A stretch of DNA of 64,000 nt from Nonomuraea sp. PA05 (GCF_008086045.1 NZ_VSEY01000019.1:124001-188000); one strand, 5' to 3'. Positions 39,010 to 48,400 are shown, counted from the first letter of the stretch. Numbers and translations are program-made. The notes: generated by a model from the sequence alone, not told the origin.

Positions 39010-39720
39010 ATGGCAACGTTCGTCCTCGTGCCCGGCGGCTGGCACGGCGCCTGGTCGTTCGAGACGGTGATCCCGCTGCTGGAACGCGCCGGACATGCCG
39101 TTCACGCCCTGACCCTGACCGGTCTGCGTCCGGAAGACGACGAGGCGGCGGTCGCGGCCGCCAACCTCGACACGCACGCCGACGACGTGCTGCGGCTCCT
39201 GGATCGCGCCCGCCTCACCGACGCGACGCTGGTCGGCCACAGCTACGGCGGGATGGTGATCGCCGCCGCCGCCGATCGTGCCGGTGGCCGGGTCTCGCGG
39301 CTGGTGCATCTCGACGCCTATGTGCCGCGCGACGGCGAGTCGTGCTGGTCGGCGACGACCGAGCGCTACCGGGAGGTGTTCGCCGCCGGGGCCGCGAGCA
39401 CCGGTTACGCCGTCCTCCCGCCGGCCGGTGGCGATCCCCGGCGGCGGCCTCATCCGCTCGCCTCGTTCTTGCAGGCGGTCCGGCTCACGGGCGGGCTGGC
39501 CCGGGGCTCCCGGCGGGAGTTCGTCTACTGCTCGGGGTGGGAGGACCGGACGCCGTTCGCTGAACTCCGCGCCCGGCTCCAGGCCGATCCCGAGTGGCAG
39601 GTTCACGACCTCCCCACCGGACACAACGCCATGCGTGAGGACCCTGAGGCGGTCGCCGCGCTGCTGCTCCGGAAACCCACCGCGGATGTGTCGACGCGCG
39701 GACAGCAGGCGTGCCATTGA
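39010..39720 (+). CDS. Alpha/beta hydrolase, salicylate-esterase/HNL-like
   Basis: 236 residues with AAGGAGAG seven bases before ATG 39010. Begins FVLVPGGWHGAWSFE, the opening typical of the plant methylesterase and hydroxynitrile-lyase-like bacterial family; nucleophile Ser in LVGHSYGGMV around residue 81; late His in LPTGHNAMRE. Asp/Glu acid is less clear. Cytoplasmic. Divergent from an AraC regulator that most likely controls it. Ester substrate unknown. Confidence 0.85.
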   Translation: MATFVLVPGGWHGAWSFETVIPLLERAGHAVHALTLTGLRPEDDEAAVAAANLDTHADDVLRLLDRARLTDATLVGHSYGGMVIAAAADRAGGRVSRLVHLDAYVPRDGESCWSATTERYREVFAAGAASTGYAVLPPAGGDPRRRPHPLASFLQAVRLTGGLARGSRREFVYCSGWEDRTPFAELRARLQADPEWQVHDLPTGHNAMREDPEAVAALLLRKPTADVSTRGQQACH

Positions 39721-39865
39721 GGATTCCTGCATGCGTACTCACAGCTCTTGCCCGCTCGTTTCCGATGCACCGTTGGGAGCCCGCTCCGAGCGGTCTTCTC
39801 TAATTACGCCCGCCGACCCCGGGGCGCGACAGCCATCGCAAGCCCTACTGCGACCCTGCCATTTT

Positions 39866-40048
39866 CTAGCCCGCTTCGCTGAGCTCCAGCATCACATAAG
39901 CATGTGACCCGTGCGCGTCAGCCGTGAGCACCTCCAACAACTCCGAATGCTGTTCCTTCGGAAATGAGGCGAGCAGGTTTGTCGGGCCCGCGTAGAGAGA
40001 AACCTCGTTCCTTCTGGCTGACCAACCGCGTGTGAGACATTTGAACAT
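39866..40048 (-). CDS. Possible small protein in a long intergenic stretch
   Basis: 60 codons, the only plausible frame in the 579-bp gap 39721-40299. It ends QHSELLEVLTADAHGSHAYV and about two thirds of its third codon positions are G/C, between non-coding and typical values here. No family recognised, no clear ribosome site. It could be a real member of the neighbouring XRE-DUF397 module or a remnant. The rest of the gap shows the CCGTTGGGAGCCCGC repeat near 39769 and nothing else that I can name. Confidence 0.25.
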   Translation of the reverse strand: MFKCLTRGWSARRNEVSLYAGPTNLLASFPKEQHSELLEVLTADAHGSHAYVMLELSEAG

Positions 40049-40299
40049 CGCATCCGAGAGAGCTCATGAGCGCACATAACGCCCCGACAGAATCTTTTCA
40101 CACCACACCTGATCCGCGACATCGAGGCGATTCAATGTCGCCCACTGTGCCAAACCGTCGACCGGACGAAGTCGTCCGCCGTTCCGGCCCCATGGCCTCG
40201 GAAGACGGAAGTCAGTGGACCATGGCCCACGAGCCGCAGGTAGAAGCCGAGGTCGTCGGCATGCCGGCACCGCTCGACGACCTCGGCCGACCGTTGTTG

Positions 40300-40506
40300 T
40301 CAGATGTCGAACTCGCCTCGGCCGGCGCCCTTCAAGAACGCCTTCCACTCACCAGGGGTGAAAATCAGCGCGGGCCCCTGCGGGTTCTTGCTGTCCCGGA
40401 CAGCAACGATGCCGGGCAGGTTGGTGGCGACTTCCACGCACTGCCCGTTGTCGCCACTGGCAGTAGCCTTGCGCCACTCGGCTTCGTCGAGGTTCACCTG
40501 GTCCAT
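40300..40506 (-). CDS. DUF397 protein
   Basis: 68 residues. Family pattern is clear: WRKATASGDNGQCVEVA near the start, then VAVRDSKNPQGPALIFTPGEW and a short tail. DUF397 proteins are small actinobacterial proteins encoded next to DUF5753-type XRE regulators; in several cases the pair behaves as regulator and antagonist or toxin-like partner affecting differentiation. It overlaps the end of the XRE gene by 13 bp, so it is co-translated. No enzymatic residues are expected. Confidence 0.85.
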   Translation of the reverse strand: MDQVNLDEAEWRKATASGDNGQCVEVATNLPGIVAVRDSKNPQGPALIFTPGEWKAFLKGAGRGEFDI

Positions 40507-41309
40507 TTTCCGATCGCATCCTCTATCGCCTGCTGCGTATCAAATCTCGGCTGCGCATCCGCTCTGATGCGGTCATATCTCTGCTTGAGCTGCACGACGG
40601 CGTCATGGTCCGCAGTCACCTGGCCGGACAGAACCGAGTCGGCCGAGACGACTTCCGAGCCGTCCCGCAGCCGCGCCAAGGCGAATGCGCTCATCATGCC
40701 AGGGACACAGCCAGCCACGACAGGGACCAGTTGGACAGTGATCTGTGGATGCCTGGTCAGTTCGAGCAGGTAACGCAGTTGGGCCGCCAGGATGTCGGCC
40801 GTGCCGATCGGGCGATGCAGTACGCCTTCGTCCATGAGGGCGAGGAAGGTCGGCGGGCATGCGCCGTCGAAGATGGAGATCCGCCGGATGCGCGCTTCGA
40901 CCCGCTCCTCCACACGGTCGGGAGCGGAGCCGGTCTGGAAAATCGCGCGCGCATAGTCGGGAGTTTGCAGGATGCCCGGGATCAGCAACGGATCCCACGA
41001 TTGCAGGATCACCGCGCGGGGTTCGATCTCTTCCACCCAGCGGGCGAACCAGCCAAGGGTGGGCGACTGGGCGATCCTCGTGAACAGGGCAACGAAGTGC
41101 CCGTCAAGGCCGAAGGTTCTGTCGGCTTCCTCGGCGATATCTACGGTGGGGGCGCGCCGGCCGGTCTCGATATGGCTGATGAGCGACTCATGACAGCGCA
41201 TTCGCAGCGCCAGCGCGGCCTGCGTCATTTTTGCTGATTTACGATATTCGGTCAAATCATGGGCGAAGCGGGCACGGGGTGACATCGAGTCGCCGGGGGC
41301 TGCCTGCAT
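40494..41309 (-). CDS. XRE regulator with DUF5753 domain
   Basis: 271 residues from ATG 41309, chosen for its GGAGA ribosome site; ATG 41285 or 41348 are alternatives. HTH at about residues 18-70 (MTQAALALRMRCHESLISHIE), then the DUF5753 domain with the characteristic IPGILQTPDYARAIF and FLALMDEGVLHRPIG, TVQLVPVVAGC. These regulators pair with DUF397 proteins and often with an HATPase; this module at 40300-41970 has all three. Local GC is lower than the average of the window, which suggests separate acquisition or strong non-coding content. Known relatives act in developmental and antibiotic control in Streptomyces. Confidence 0.88.
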   Translation of the reverse strand: MQAAPGDSMSPRARFAHDLTEYRKSAKMTQAALALRMRCHESLISHIETGRRAPTVDIAEEADRTFGLDGHFVALFTRIAQSPTLGWFARWVEEIEPRAVILQSWDPLLIPGILQTPDYARAIFQTGSAPDRVEERVEARIRRISIFDGACPPTFLALMDEGVLHRPIGTADILAAQLRYLLELTRHPQITVQLVPVVAGCVPGMMSAFALARLRDGSEVVSADSVLSGQVTADHDAVVQLKQRYDRIRADAQPRFDTQQAIEDAIGKWTR

Positions 41310-41532
41310 GACGTCTCCGCGGTGGTGAGCAGGACAGAACTCCTTCATTACGGTACTGCGACGCCGAGACGACGATCAATACAGAGAGTATGTATTTCTT
41401 TGTCGGCCAGATTTCATGACGTTGACCAGTGTGCGGGCAGCGCGAGCATCCATGCTGAGAGCCGACACGTTCGATCACGACAGCCTACGTGTCTCGAAAA
41501 TCGCACACAATCATGGGGAAGTCGGTGATTTC

Positions 41533-41970
41533 ATGTCAGTACCGGCCTTTTTCGCATCGATGCCGGACGTCGCCCGCTGGCAGGGCACAACGCTGCGGCG
41601 AAGCAAAGAAACACCATGTCAGGCCCGGAGAATGCTCCGGCGGTGGCTAGGCGATGTCGACCCTGATCTGCGCTACAACGCGGTGCTGGTCGCCTGCGAA
41701 CTGGTGACCAACGTCATCCGGCATGTCCCGGCCGGGGATCAGCGCAACTGGGTCGAGGTCCGGCTCGGCACCGCCGACGACTTCATCCGGCTGAAGGTGA
41801 TCGATCCAGGAACGCCCCATCGCGAGCCTCGCTTTGAGCCGCTGAACCCGGGCTCGATGCGGCAATCGGGCCGGGGCCTGAGCTTGGTGGCGAGCTTGGC
41901 GATTCGCTGCGGCACCCATCTCACCGATGGTGAGCACCGCGTAGTGTGGGCCGACCTGCCATGGTCCTGA
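41533..41970 (+). CDS. RsbW/SpoIIAB-like ATP-binding protein
   Basis: 145 residues from ATG 41533; ATG 41452 and 41416 are in frame but without better ribosome sites. A stand-alone HATPase_c_2 domain: N-box CELVTNVIRHV around residue 60, VIDPGTPHREPR in the G1 place, and SGRGLSLVASLAIRCG as G2. This anti-sigma-factor-type kinase is the regular third part of XRE-DUF397 modules and is divergent from the XRE gene here. No anti-anti-sigma partner is adjacent. The ~220 bp before it is AT-richer and holds TATGTAT near 41389, a possible promoter. Confidence 0.82.
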   Translation: MSVPAFFASMPDVARWQGTTLRRSKETPCQARRMLRRWLGDVDPDLRYNAVLVACELVTNVIRHVPAGDQRNWVEVRLGTADDFIRLKVIDPGTPHREPRFEPLNPGSMRQSGRGLSLVASLAIRCGTHLTDGEHRVVWADLPWS

Positions 41971-42115
41971 TCTCCTGGAAGATTCTTCCTCGGCCGTCCC
42001 GACCAGGGAGCGGACCACAACCTCAGAGCCACAACGCCCCACCGTCATCACTCGTCCATCTCCGGCGGGCGCGTGAGACTGGACGCGCCGCCATGGCTGA
42101 GTTATGCGGTGGTGC

Positions 42116-43015
42116 ATGACAGAAACCACCATGGACCGCTTCGCCGTCTCCCTCCCCCAGCAGATCCCCGACGCCACATTCGACCCGGCAGCCTTCCGCG
42201 CCTACCTGCGCCGCGCCGAGGACCTCGGCTTCCACAGCGCCTGGACCCGCGAGGGCACGCTCAACCCCGTCCCCACCCTCGGCCCGACCGAGGTCATGAC
42301 GTACGCCGCGGCCTGCACCGAACGCCTGCGCCTCGGCTGCGCCATCTACGTCAGCGTCGTGCACAGCCCGCTGCATCTGGCCAAGAGCCTCAGCACCCTC
42401 GACCAGCTCAGCCGGGGACGTCTGGAGGTGGGGTTCGGGCTGGGCTCCAGGGACCTGCTGGCGTCCTTCGGCGTCTCCCCCGAGGGATTCGTGACGCGCT
42501 TCACCGAGGGCATCGAGCTGATGAAGGCGTGCTGGAGCGAGCCGAAGGTGGCCTTCCACGGGCGGTTCTTCGAGGTGGAGACGGCCATGGAGCCGAAGGC
42601 GTACCAGAAGCCGCATCCGCCGGTCTGGCTGGGCGGGCATCAGCCAGCCGCGATCAGGCGGGCGGTCCGGTACGGCGACGGTTTCATCGGCGCGGGCGGG
42701 GCCACCACGGACGCGTTCGCCGGGCAGGTGCGCATGCTCAGAGCGGAGCTGGAGCAGGCCGGGCGCGATCCGGCGAGCTTCCGGGTCGCCAAGCGTGTCT
42801 ACGTGTCGGTGGGTGCGGAGGCAAGGCTCGAAGGGCCGCTGTCCCGCATGTACGGCAGCGCCGACATGCTGGTCAGCGGACCGCCCGACGCATGCGCGCA
42901 GGGGTTGGCCGAGGTGCTGCGGGCGGGCGCGGACCTGGTGCTGCTGGATGCGATGTCCGACGAAGCAGAACAGCTCGAACGGCTGGCGGCGGAGGTGCTT
43001 CCGTCGCTATTCTAA
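42116..43015 (+). CDS. LLM class flavin-dependent oxidoreductase
   Basis: 299 residues from ATG 42116 (ATG 42104 in frame). Barrel motifs: AEDLGFHSAWTREGTL, RLRLGCAIYVSVVHSPLHLAK, LDQLSRGRLEVGFGLGSRDL and AYQKPHPPVWLGGH. It belongs to the same superfamily as the enzymes at 6909 and 25047 but is not close to either. Cofactor FMN or F420. It is followed after 31 bp by a cupin gene and an ArsR-rhodanese gene; the palindrome at 43011 overlaps its stop codon, so the downstream pair may have its own promoter. Confidence 0.83.
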   Translation: MTETTMDRFAVSLPQQIPDATFDPAAFRAYLRRAEDLGFHSAWTREGTLNPVPTLGPTEVMTYAAACTERLRLGCAIYVSVVHSPLHLAKSLSTLDQLSRGRLEVGFGLGSRDLLASFGVSPEGFVTRFTEGIELMKACWSEPKVAFHGRFFEVETAMEPKAYQKPHPPVWLGGHQPAAIRRAVRYGDGFIGAGGATTDAFAGQVRMLRAELEQAGRDPASFRVAKRVYVSVGAEARLEGPLSRMYGSADMLVSGPPDACAQGLAEVLRAGADLVLLDAMSDEAEQLERLAAEVLPSLF

Positions 43016-43026
43016 GGTTCCTTAGA
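43011..43026. promoter_or_regulatory. Palindromic operator before the cupin/ArsR genes
   Basis: TCTAAGG-TT-CCTTAGA, perfect 7-bp half-sites, overlapping the LLM stop codon and 20 bp before the cupin ATG. The ArsR-type regulator encoded by the second gene of this pair is the natural ligand. Confidence 0.65.
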
Positions 43027-43046
43027 AAGCTGGAGGAGCTGAGAGC

Positions 43047-43538
43047 ATGTCCTATCCCGAGCCCCGCTACTTCGCCGAGGAAGGCGAGCACAGCGGCACC
43101 TTCGCCCTGGCCGGCCGCACCCCCGACCTGAAGGTCGGCACCAACACCGAGGTCCACTACCTGGCGACCGGCGGCTCCACCAACGGCGCCTACGGGCTCT
43201 ACCGCTGGGAGATGGGCCCGAAGCCGGGCGGTCCCGGGGCGCACTTCCACCGCACCATGACGGAGTCGTTCTACGTCCTGTCCGGCACCATCAGGCTCTT
43301 CAACGGCGACAAGTGGGCGGACGGCAAGCCGGGTGACTTCCTGTTCGTGCCCGAGGGCGGGGTGCACGCGTTCCGCAACGAGTCGGGCGAGCCGGCCACG
43401 ATGCTGATCCTGTTCACGCCTGGCGCGCCGCGGGAGTCGTACTTCGAGGAGCTCGCCGCGATCGCCGAGAGCGGCAGGCAGCTCACCCCCGAGGAGTGGA
43501 CCGACGTATACCTGCGCCACGACCAGTACATGGTCTGA
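43047..43538 (+). CDS. Cupin-domain protein
   Basis: 163 residues with GGAGG upstream. One small beta-barrel: cupin motif 1 GGPGAHFHRTMTESFYVLSG with the His/His/Glu metal ligands around residues 73-79, and motif 2 PGDFLFVPEGGVHAFRN with the last His. The N-terminal 45 residues are specific to a small actinobacterial group. Cupins of this kind may be dioxygenases, isomerases or sensors; the metal site is complete, so catalysis is possible. Its stop TGATG overlaps the ArsR-rhodanese start. Confidence 0.82.
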   Translation: MSYPEPRYFAEEGEHSGTFALAGRTPDLKVGTNTEVHYLATGGSTNGAYGLYRWEMGPKPGGPGAHFHRTMTESFYVLSGTIRLFNGDKWADGKPGDFLFVPEGGVHAFRNESGEPATMLILFTPGAPRESYFEELAAIAESGRQLTPEEWTDVYLRHDQYMV

Positions 43539-44179
43539 TGTTCCCGGAGGAGCCGATCTACGCGCAGCTCGCCCGCATCGGCAAGGCGCTGGCCAGCCCC
43601 GTTCGCCTGCGGCTGCTGGACGTGCTCGACCAGCGAGAGCGCACCGTGGAGGAGCTGGCGCGGGCGGCCGGGATTCCGCTCAAGAACACCTCCGCCCAGC
43701 TTCAGCAGCTCCGCGCCGCACAGCTCGTGACGAGCAGGCGTGAGGGCACGCACGTCTACTACCGGCTGGCGGACGAGGGGGTGTCGCGGTTCCTCGGGGA
43801 GTTCCAGGCGTTCGCGGACGGGCGGCTGGCCGATCTGCGTGAGGCCGTGCGCGCCCGGCTGGGGAGCCTCGAAGGGGTGACCGCGGAGGAGCTGGCCGCG
43901 CGGCTGGAGGATCCCGGCACGGTCGTGGTGGACGTGCGCTCGGCGGCCGACTACGCGGCCGGTCACGTGCCGGGGGCGATCTCGGTGCCCGTCGACGAGC
44001 TGCTGAGCCGGCTGGGCGAGTTGCCGACCGATGCCGAGATCGTGGCGTACTGCGGAGGGCCGTACTGCGTGGTGTCTCCCGAGGCGGTGCGGCAGCTGCG
44101 CGAGCACGGGTACGACGCCCGGCCGCTGGACGGCGGTCTTCTCGGTTGGCGACGCACCGGAAAACGATTGGCACGTTGA
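43538..44179 (+). CDS. ArsR-type regulator fused to a rhodanese domain
   Basis: 213 residues. Residues 1-95: winged helix of the ArsR/SmtB type (ALASPVRLRLLDVLDQRERTV, then AGIPLKNTSAQLQQLRAAQLV). Residues 105-213: rhodanese with DVRSAADYAAGHVPGA and the active-site loop YCGGPYC, where the first Cys is at the catalytic place. Such fusions sense reactive sulphur species or persulphides by the rhodanese Cys, or use it as part of a sulphur relay, and repress their own operon. The palindrome at 43011 is the likely binding site. Together with a cupin and an LLM enzyme this suggests oxidation of an organosulphur compound (inference). Confidence 0.85.
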   Translation: MFPEEPIYAQLARIGKALASPVRLRLLDVLDQRERTVEELARAAGIPLKNTSAQLQQLRAAQLVTSRREGTHVYYRLADEGVSRFLGEFQAFADGRLADLREAVRARLGSLEGVTAEELAARLEDPGTVVVDVRSAADYAAGHVPGAISVPVDELLSRLGELPTDAEIVAYCGGPYCVVSPEAVRQLREHGYDARPLDGGLLGWRRTGKRLAR

Positions 44180-44224
44180 GTGATCGCAGCCTTACCGTGA
44201 GCAATGGAACTCATGGAAGGAGGC

Positions 44225-44572
44225 ATGGTGCAGCACATTCGACGAGCCACCACGGCCGGCCTGCTCACGCTCCTGTCGCTGAGCGGCCTGCTCCCCGCCG
44301 GAGCCGCACAGGCACAAACACAGGCACAGGCACAGGCCAGGCGTCTGTACGACTTCGGCGCCCAAGGCGTGATCATCTGGAGTGAGCCCAGGGCCGGGTC
44401 GGGCCGTAACGGGCTCGGCTACGCGGGCCAGGGCTTCGAGTCGGACCGGTCGGAGGAGCACGGGCTCTACCGGTGCGACAACTTCGAGAGCACCCTGTGG
44501 CACCACGGCACGAACGCGACCACCGGCATCGTCGGCTGGGTCCCCGCCTGCAACCTCGCCGACCCCGACTGA
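44225..44572 (+). CDS. Small secreted protein, SH3-like
   Basis: 115 residues from ATG 44225; GTG 44228 would place the ribosome site AAGGAGG better, and ATG 44204 is also in frame. Signal peptide: basic QHIRR, hydrophobic LLTLLSLSGLLPAG, cleavage near AQA. A Q-A-Q-T/A run follows, then ~70 residues with paired Cys (RCDN...PACN) and a pattern GVIIWSEP-GLGYAGQGF-GIVGWVPACN like bacterial SH3 domains. Such small SH3 proteins bind cell wall or other proteins. First of two secreted small proteins, 14 bp before the next. Confidence 0.65.
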   Translation: MVQHIRRATTAGLLTLLSLSGLLPAGAAQAQTQAQAQARRLYDFGAQGVIIWSEPRAGSGRNGLGYAGQGFESDRSEEHGLYRCDNFESTLWHHGTNATTGIVGWVPACNLADPD

Positions 44573-44586
44573 CGGAGACACCGCCG

Positions 44587-44967
44587 ATGATCCGCCACAC
44601 CGCCGCCCTCGCCGCCGCACTCACCCTCACCCTCCCCGGCACCGCCCACGCGGCCGGTCCGAACCGCCTGCCCATGACTCTCGCTCAGAACGGCCTGCGC
44701 TCAGCCCCCGCCCACGCGGCCGGTTCGAACGCGCTGCCTCCGATCCTCACTCCCACCTACACCTGCGACTCCGTCCGCGGCGATCCCGGCCGCACGGTGC
44801 TGTTCGGCGGCTGCGCGGCCTCGCTGGGCGCCGTGACCAACGGCGACTTCACCGGCGAGGCGTTCGGGTTCGCCCGCGACGTCGCGCTCAGGATCAAGTG
44901 CACGGGCGGCGGCACGGCCGACGTTCCCGGCGAGGTCGCCCTCCAGGACTGCGCCCGGGTCGGCTGA
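44587..44967 (+). CDS. Small secreted protein with four cysteines
   Basis: 126 residues from ATG 44587, GGAGA upstream. Signal peptide HTAALAAALTLTLPGTAHA with cleavage after AHA. A second AHAAG about 25 residues later reproduces the first cleavage-site neighbourhood, as if the short segment between was duplicated. The mature part contains CDSVRGDPGRTVLFGGC and IKCTGGG...LQDC, so two disulphides. No family recognised. Followed by a strong terminator, so it forms a bicistron with the SH3-like protein and is separate from the conflict system. Confidence 0.65.
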   Translation: MIRHTAALAAALTLTLPGTAHAAGPNRLPMTLAQNGLRSAPAHAAGSNALPPILTPTYTCDSVRGDPGRTVLFGGCAASLGAVTNGDFTGEAFGFARDVALRIKCTGGGTADVPGEVALQDCARVG

Positions 44968-44979
44968 CCGCTCAGGCGC

Positions 44980-45011
44980 ACGCCCTTCCGGGACAGTGCC
45001 CGGGAGGGCGT
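44980..45011 (+). terminator. Strong hairpin terminator
   Basis: 13-bp stem ACGCCCTTCCGGG / CCCGGGAGGGCGT with one G-T pair and the 6-base loop ACAGTG. There is no long T-run, normal for high-GC actinomycetes. It isolates the EACC1-caspase operon from the secreted-protein genes. Confidence 0.7.
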
Positions 45012-45057
45012 CGCGCGGTAGATTCCGGTTACCGGACTGCAGGAACGGGGGGCGCGC

Positions 45058-45447
45058 GTGACCGTCCAACTGCGTATCGAAGGTGACAATCCCGGCGACG
45101 ACCTGCGAGATCTCTACGCCTGGCTGGGCGAGGAGCCAGAGCTGCGCGGCAGGGTGCGGATCATCGAGGCCCCGCCCGAGCCGGGCGCCCTGGGCGCCGC
45201 CCCCGACGTGCTGAACCTGCTGCTGGGCGCCGGCGGCGGGCTGGCCACGGCGGCCACGGTGCTGGTCGCCTGGCTGGGCACGCGGCGCGGTGAGGTGAGC
45301 GTCAAGGCCAGCCGCGGCGACCAGTCGGTGGAGCTGACGGCGAAGGGCGTCAAGGCCGTGGACGCGGCGAGCGCCAGGGACCTGGCCGCCGAGCTGGTGC
45401 GCATGCTGGAAGCAGCCCCCGGCGAGCCCGATGAGACCGCCGGGTGA
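45058..45447 (+). CDS. Effector-associated constant component EACC1-like protein
   Basis: 129 residues from GTG 45058. Pattern: N-terminal RIEGDNPGDDLRDLYAWLGEEPELRGRV region (cited in part), a hydrophobic Gly/Ala segment LLGAGGGLATAATVLVAWLGTRR that could be a membrane or amphipathic helix, and a C-terminal VSVKASRGDQSVELTAKGV beta unit. This is the layout of the EACC1 domain described for actinobacterial and other conflict systems, where it is encoded immediately before a protease-, NTPase- or TIR-type effector. It overlaps the caspase gene by 17 bp, so the two are made together. Its presumed job is to hold or recruit the effector. Confidence 0.8.
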   Translation: MTVQLRIEGDNPGDDLRDLYAWLGEEPELRGRVRIIEAPPEPGALGAAPDVLNLLLGAGGGLATAATVLVAWLGTRRGEVSVKASRGDQSVELTAKGVKAVDAASARDLAAELVRMLEAAPGEPDETAG

Positions 45448-48400
45448 GCCGCCGGAGCTGCTGCTGTCTCGGCCGGGCACGCGGGTGCTGCTGGCCGGGT
45501 CCGGTTCGTACGTGGCGGGCTCGCGGCTGACTCCTGTCCCTGCGGTCGAGCGGACGGTCGCCGACCTCGGGCGGTTCCTGGTTGAGCGGGCGGGGCTGGC
45601 GGAATCCGGGCTGACCGTCCTCGTCGATCCGGGGGACCCGAAGGAGTTCGGCGCGGCGCTGGTGTCGGCGGCGGAGGGCGCCGAGGACGTGCTGGTCCTG
45701 TACTACGTCGGCCACGGCCTGGTCAGCCCGCGTGGCGAGCTGCACCTGGCCACCCGCGCCACCGTGGACCTGACCAAGGGCATCCCGGGCCACCAGGCGC
45801 TGCCGTACTCGACGGTGGCCGAGGTGCTGTCCGGCTGCCGCGCGCCGCTCGTGCTGGTGGTGCTGGACTGCTGCTTCGCCGGGCGGGCCGACGGGGTGCG
45901 ACCGGCGCTCGACGAGGCGTTCGCCGCCACCCAGCAGGGCGGCTACCTGCTGACCGCCGCCGGGCGGGACAAGCGCGCGTGGGCGCCGGAGGGCGCGGAG
46001 CACACCGCGTTCTCGGGGGCGCTGATCAGGGTGCTGGCCGAGGGGGATCCGGCGGCGGGGCCGTACCTGGGGGTGGAGGAGGCGTATCAGGCGGTGGCGC
46101 GGCTGCTGACGGAGCAGCGCTTACCGGCCCCGCGCAGGCAGTCGGGCTGGCCCGCCAGGGTGCGCCCGCTGGTGGCGAACGTCGCGGGGTCCGGGGCGCA
46201 CGGCGAGTTCAGCCCGTATCGGGGGCTGGGGGCGTTCGGGCCGCAGGACGCCGCGTTCTTCTTCGGCCGCGCCGAGCTGACCAGGAACCTGGCGGACCGG
46301 GTGGCCGCGCAGGTGTCCGCAACGGAGCCGCTGATCGTGGTGGGCCCGTCGGGGGCGGGCAAGACGTCGCTGCTGCGCGCCGGTCTGGTGCCGCTGCTGG
46401 AGCGGGCGGCGGGCACCAGCGTCATGGTGTTCGCGCCGGGCGGGGACCCGGTCGGCGCGCTGGCCTCCCGGCTGGCGTCCCTGGACCGCTTCCACCCCGC
46501 CGACCTGCGGGAGGCGCTCCTCGAAGACCCGGGCAGGCTGCGCGAGCTGCTCTCCGAGGCGCGTCCTGGAGAGCGGGTGATCGTGGTCGATCAGTTCGAG
46601 GAGCTGTTCACGGTGTGTGAGCAGGAGGTGGAGCGTCGGGCGTTCCTGGCGGCGCTGCACGGCGCCTGCTCCGAAGCGGTGGTCGTGCTCGGGCTGCGGG
46701 CCGACTTCTACGGGCGCTGCGTCGCGTACGGGGAGCTGGCGACGGCGCTGGAACGTCCTGTGGTCGTCACCCCCATGACCACCGGCCAGCTCAGGGAGGT
46801 CATCGAGCGGCCGGCGGAGCTGGCCGGCCTCACGCTCCAGCCGGGCCTGGCCGACCTGCTGCTGGACGACGTGGGCGCCTCCCTGGCGGCCGGCGGGCCG
46901 CGCGGGGTGCTGCCGCTGCTGTCGCACGTGCTGCTGGAGACCTGGCAGCGGCGCGAGGACGGCGTGCTGACGGTGGGCGGCTACCTGGCGACGGGCGGCG
47001 TGGGCCGGGCCCTGGCCAACACCGCGGAGACCACGCTGACCGGCCTCGACCTGCCGGGCCAGCAGGCCGCCCGCCGGTTGCTGCCCCGGCTGGTACGGCT
47101 GGGCGAGGAGGCCGAGGACACCCGGATGAGGGTGCTGCTGACCGAGCTCGGCGACGACGAGGCGGGGCAGGTGCTGGAGGCGTTCGTCAAGGCCCGGCTG
47201 CTCACGGTGGGCGAGGACGCGGTGGAGCTCAGCCACGAGGCGCTGATCAGGGCGTGGCCCCGGCTGCGGGAGTGGATCGACGCCGACCGCGCCGTCCTGC
47301 TGGCCAGGCAGCAGCTCGACCACCAGGCCAGGGAGTGGGCGGAGCACGGCGCGGACCCGTCCTATCTGTACAGCGGGACGCGGCTGAGCGCGGCCGAGGA
47401 GGCGCGGGCCCGGTGGGAGTCGGATCCGGCCGGTTTCCCGCCGCTGCCCGAGCGTTCGGCGCGGTTCCTGGCGGCCAGCGGCGAGGCCCGCCGCCGGGCG
47501 GTCCGCGCCAGGCGGCGCGGCGTGGCGGCCGTGGTCGTGGCCACGGTGCTGGCCCTGGTCGCGTCGGTGAGCGTCGCGGTCGTCACCACGCGGGTCGCCC
47601 GGGAGTCGGAGGTCAGGCGGCTGGAGGCGCTGTCGCAGAAGGTCTCCGCGCGGAGCCGGGACGTGGCGGAGAGCGACCCCAACCTGTCCAGGCAGCTCGC
47701 GCTGGCGGCCTACACGTTGTCGAGGACGCCGGACACGGCCGACGACCTGGCCAGGTCGGTGGCAGATCCCCGCATGGACGCCCTGCCGGGATTCGGCCAG
47801 GCCACCGGAGGGCTCGCATCCGGGACGCTGGACGGCGTCCCGGTGATCGTGGCCGGCCTGTCGGGCGGTTCCGGCGCGGGCAGCGAGGTGCGCGTGTACG
47901 ACACCACGACCGGCGGCACGCTGCGCGCGATGGAGCTGACCACGACCGTGACGGACGTGGCCTGGGCGGAGATCGGAGGCGTCCCGATGATCCTGGCCGC
48001 CGGCCACAGCGACCTGCGCGTGTGGGAGGCCCGCACGGGGCGGCTGCGCTGGCACGCCGAGATCGGCCCAGGGCTGATCGACATCGCCTTGGGCGAGGTG
48101 AACGGGGTCACGGCGGTCGCGGCGGGCTTCAGGCGCGGGGTCGCGGTCCTGGCCGCGGCCTCGGGGCGGCGGCTGCGCATGATCCCCGTGCCCGCCCTGC
48201 TCGGCAACGTGACCTTCGACCGGCTCGACGGCACGCCCGCGATCGTGACGGGCCACGACAACGGCGAGGTCCGGATCTGGAACGCCATCACCGGCAAGCC
48301 GATGCGGAAGCTGGGCCCCTCGCCGGAGCCGGGGCCCACGCTCGTGGCCACGGGACGGCTCAACGGCACGACCGTCATCGCCTCGCGCACCGAGACCGGT

